From positions 72,446,792 through 72,510,791 of the forward strand of contig CATQJL010000305.1 in assembly GCA_958299035.1 (NCBI GenBank): 64,000 nt of DNA, in the 5' to 3' direction. Below are positions 62,857 through 64,000 of this stretch, one piece after another. The notes beneath the pieces were generated by a model. It did not search any database. It had not been told where the DNA came from and saw nothing but the letters and a program-made list of their open reading frames with translations. How positions within the stretch are numbered: position 1 is the first letter of the stretch; every line of letters starts with the position of its first letter. This stretch comes from Cylicocyclus nassatus. Taxonomy: Eukaryota > Nematoda > Chromadorea > Rhabditida > Strongylidae. The position numbers and the translations under genes were made by a program.

Positions 62857-63367
62857 CTCAAAAAAAACAGGCAGATTTTTGGGAAACGGACAAGATTACA
62901 ACATTGGCAACATTCCCCATAGTTACATCAAAAATGGAGTAATGAAAGATTATCGTGATTTCTTCTGTTTGTTTAAATATCAACGTAGAGCAAAACTAGT
63001 TCAAAAAGAGGAAATGTAATTGTTCCACACTTTGACAAACTACACTCAGAAGAAACACAATACGAGCAGCTAGAAACCTCAAATAATCAAAGACTAATAG
63101 AAGCAAACATGTCAAGCAAAGCAGCAGCTCATAACGAGAGTGGGATTCAAAGGCGCGTATCTCGCGCCTCTGTGTGTTTTGACAATTTTTCGAGCGCTAC
63201 CGTAACCCAATATTTTTGGCCACATTTCCCAGCATATGTTTCGCAAAAACCATATGTATTTCCTTCTAAAGAAAAAGGTTCGAGGGGAAACAGCTACTAC
63301 GGAGAGAGGAAGGATGAATCTATAGGATGATATGAAAAAGGCAGCTGTTTGAACGATTTGAAGGTAA
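62857..63367. other. Probable abi-1 intron
   Basis: The acceptor TTTTTTGAG/GATCG of the first visible abi-1 exon lies at 62856, so the sequence above it is intronic. A 73-codon plus frame (63109-63330) is not recognised. Confidence 0.45.
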
Positions 63368-63454
63368 GTTAATGGCCTGCGGCACCCCCCCCCCCCTCAA
63401 AACCTGCGGCAGCCGCAGGTTTTGAGGGGGGGGGGGGTGCCGCAGGCCATTAAC
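63368..63454. repeat. Perfect 87-bp palindrome
   Basis: The 43-base arms 63368-63410 and 63412-63454 are exact complements around a single central base. Each arm runs GTTAATGGCCTGCGGCA, then 12 C, then TCAAAACCTGCGGC. Nothing beyond the arms pairs. Confidence 0.95.
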
Positions 63455-64000
63455 TATATCAAAAAAAAAAACATTTTTAGCGCACAATATTTATATGAAT
63501 CAATAGCCTAAACCTCATAGATTCCATAGGGATGTTTTGAGCCTGATTCGTCTTCTTAGCTCTGAGTAATATTTGGTGAAATCACAGCGATCAAAAGCTA
63601 AAAGCGATTTTGGTTGGCTTCTAATTCAATAGTTTGGAGGTCTTCTGAAGCGGGATTCCTGAGGTGGACAAAGAAGGAGTAGTGCTTTGTATTGAGTGCA
63701 AGAAGAGGTAGCTTACTCACCGTTAAGATAAAGTTAATCATGTTTTAAATTACTGCTCGGAGACCTCAGAGTTCGCTGAAACTTGGCGCATAGGGGTTAT
63801 TCGACACGCGGATTACGACAATTATGCTTGATTAGAGGTACGGCAGGTTACGGTAGGCATACGGTATCTGCAAGTTTGTGTCGTTGAACTTGAATTTTGC
63901 AGGATTTCAACAGCGTGGCACATCTAAGAACTTAGCTGCAGTCATTTCCCCTTAGAAACCGCTTTTAATCTTGGGTCGATACGACCCCCCCTACCTACCC
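63455..64000. other. No gene recognised at window end
   Basis: AT-rich sequence with no exon that I could match to the ABI N-terminus. A TAGGTTACGGTAGGCATACGGT-like stretch near 63840 and the closing C-rich GATACGACCCCCCCTACC are the only notable patterns. Confidence 0.35.

Overview
The window looks like nuclear DNA of a parasitic-type nematode, possibly hookworm-like (an inference). The evidence is AT-rich intron-split genes with worm-type splice sites, a secreted SXC/ShK-domain gene, an Abl-interactor (abi-1) orthologue, an exact copy of the nematode spliced leader SL1, an RTE-type LINE, a BEL/Pao element with a bunya/phlebovirus-like envelope reading frame, and many mariner-derived foldback repeats. 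Only two intact-looking host genes were found, both on the minus strand.

Layout. 0-3.4 kb: a frame-broken SF1 (UPF1/DNA2-like) helicase on the plus strand, ending 20 bases before a polypurine tract and a putative LTR. 3.4-12 kb: gene-poor, with mariner and foldback fragments. 12.0-19.6 kb: a minus-strand secreted gene with three SXC domains and large repeat-filled introns. 19.6-23.0 kb: nothing recognised. 23.0-31.2 kb: about eight palindromic mariner-type elements joined end to end at TA dinucleotides, one with a further element nested in it. 31-42.9 kb: more such elements, two other foldback families, a TA microsatellite and a dispersed 130-bp repeat. 42.9-45.9 kb: a putative 3-kb terminal-inverted-repeat element carrying an unrecognised minus-strand gene that is split by a near-perfect TTAA-flanked palindrome. 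46-48.7 kb: GC-rich hairpins. 48.96-51.94 kb: a decayed RTE LINE on the minus strand whose 5' end is an exact SL1. 51.94-59.74 kb: the 3' part of a BEL/Pao element on the minus strand (RT, RNase H, integrase, envelope, then an unusual coiled-coil/zinc-knuckle frame, then an LTR), with many disabling changes and a foldback inserted in pol. 60.3-62.9 kb and beyond: abi-1. 63.4 kb: a perfect 87-bp palindrome.

How it fits together. This is a repeat-dominated interval in which TA-, TTAA- and 3-bp-target DNA elements, a LINE and LTR elements have inserted into and next to one another, between and inside the introns of two conserved worm genes. The most notable signals are the genomic SL1 at the LINE 5' end, the chain of foldbacks, and two LTR-type elements that appear to carry an extra 3' gene (a helicase in one, a zinc-knuckle protein after env in the other). 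All reading was by eye; no alignment or search was run.
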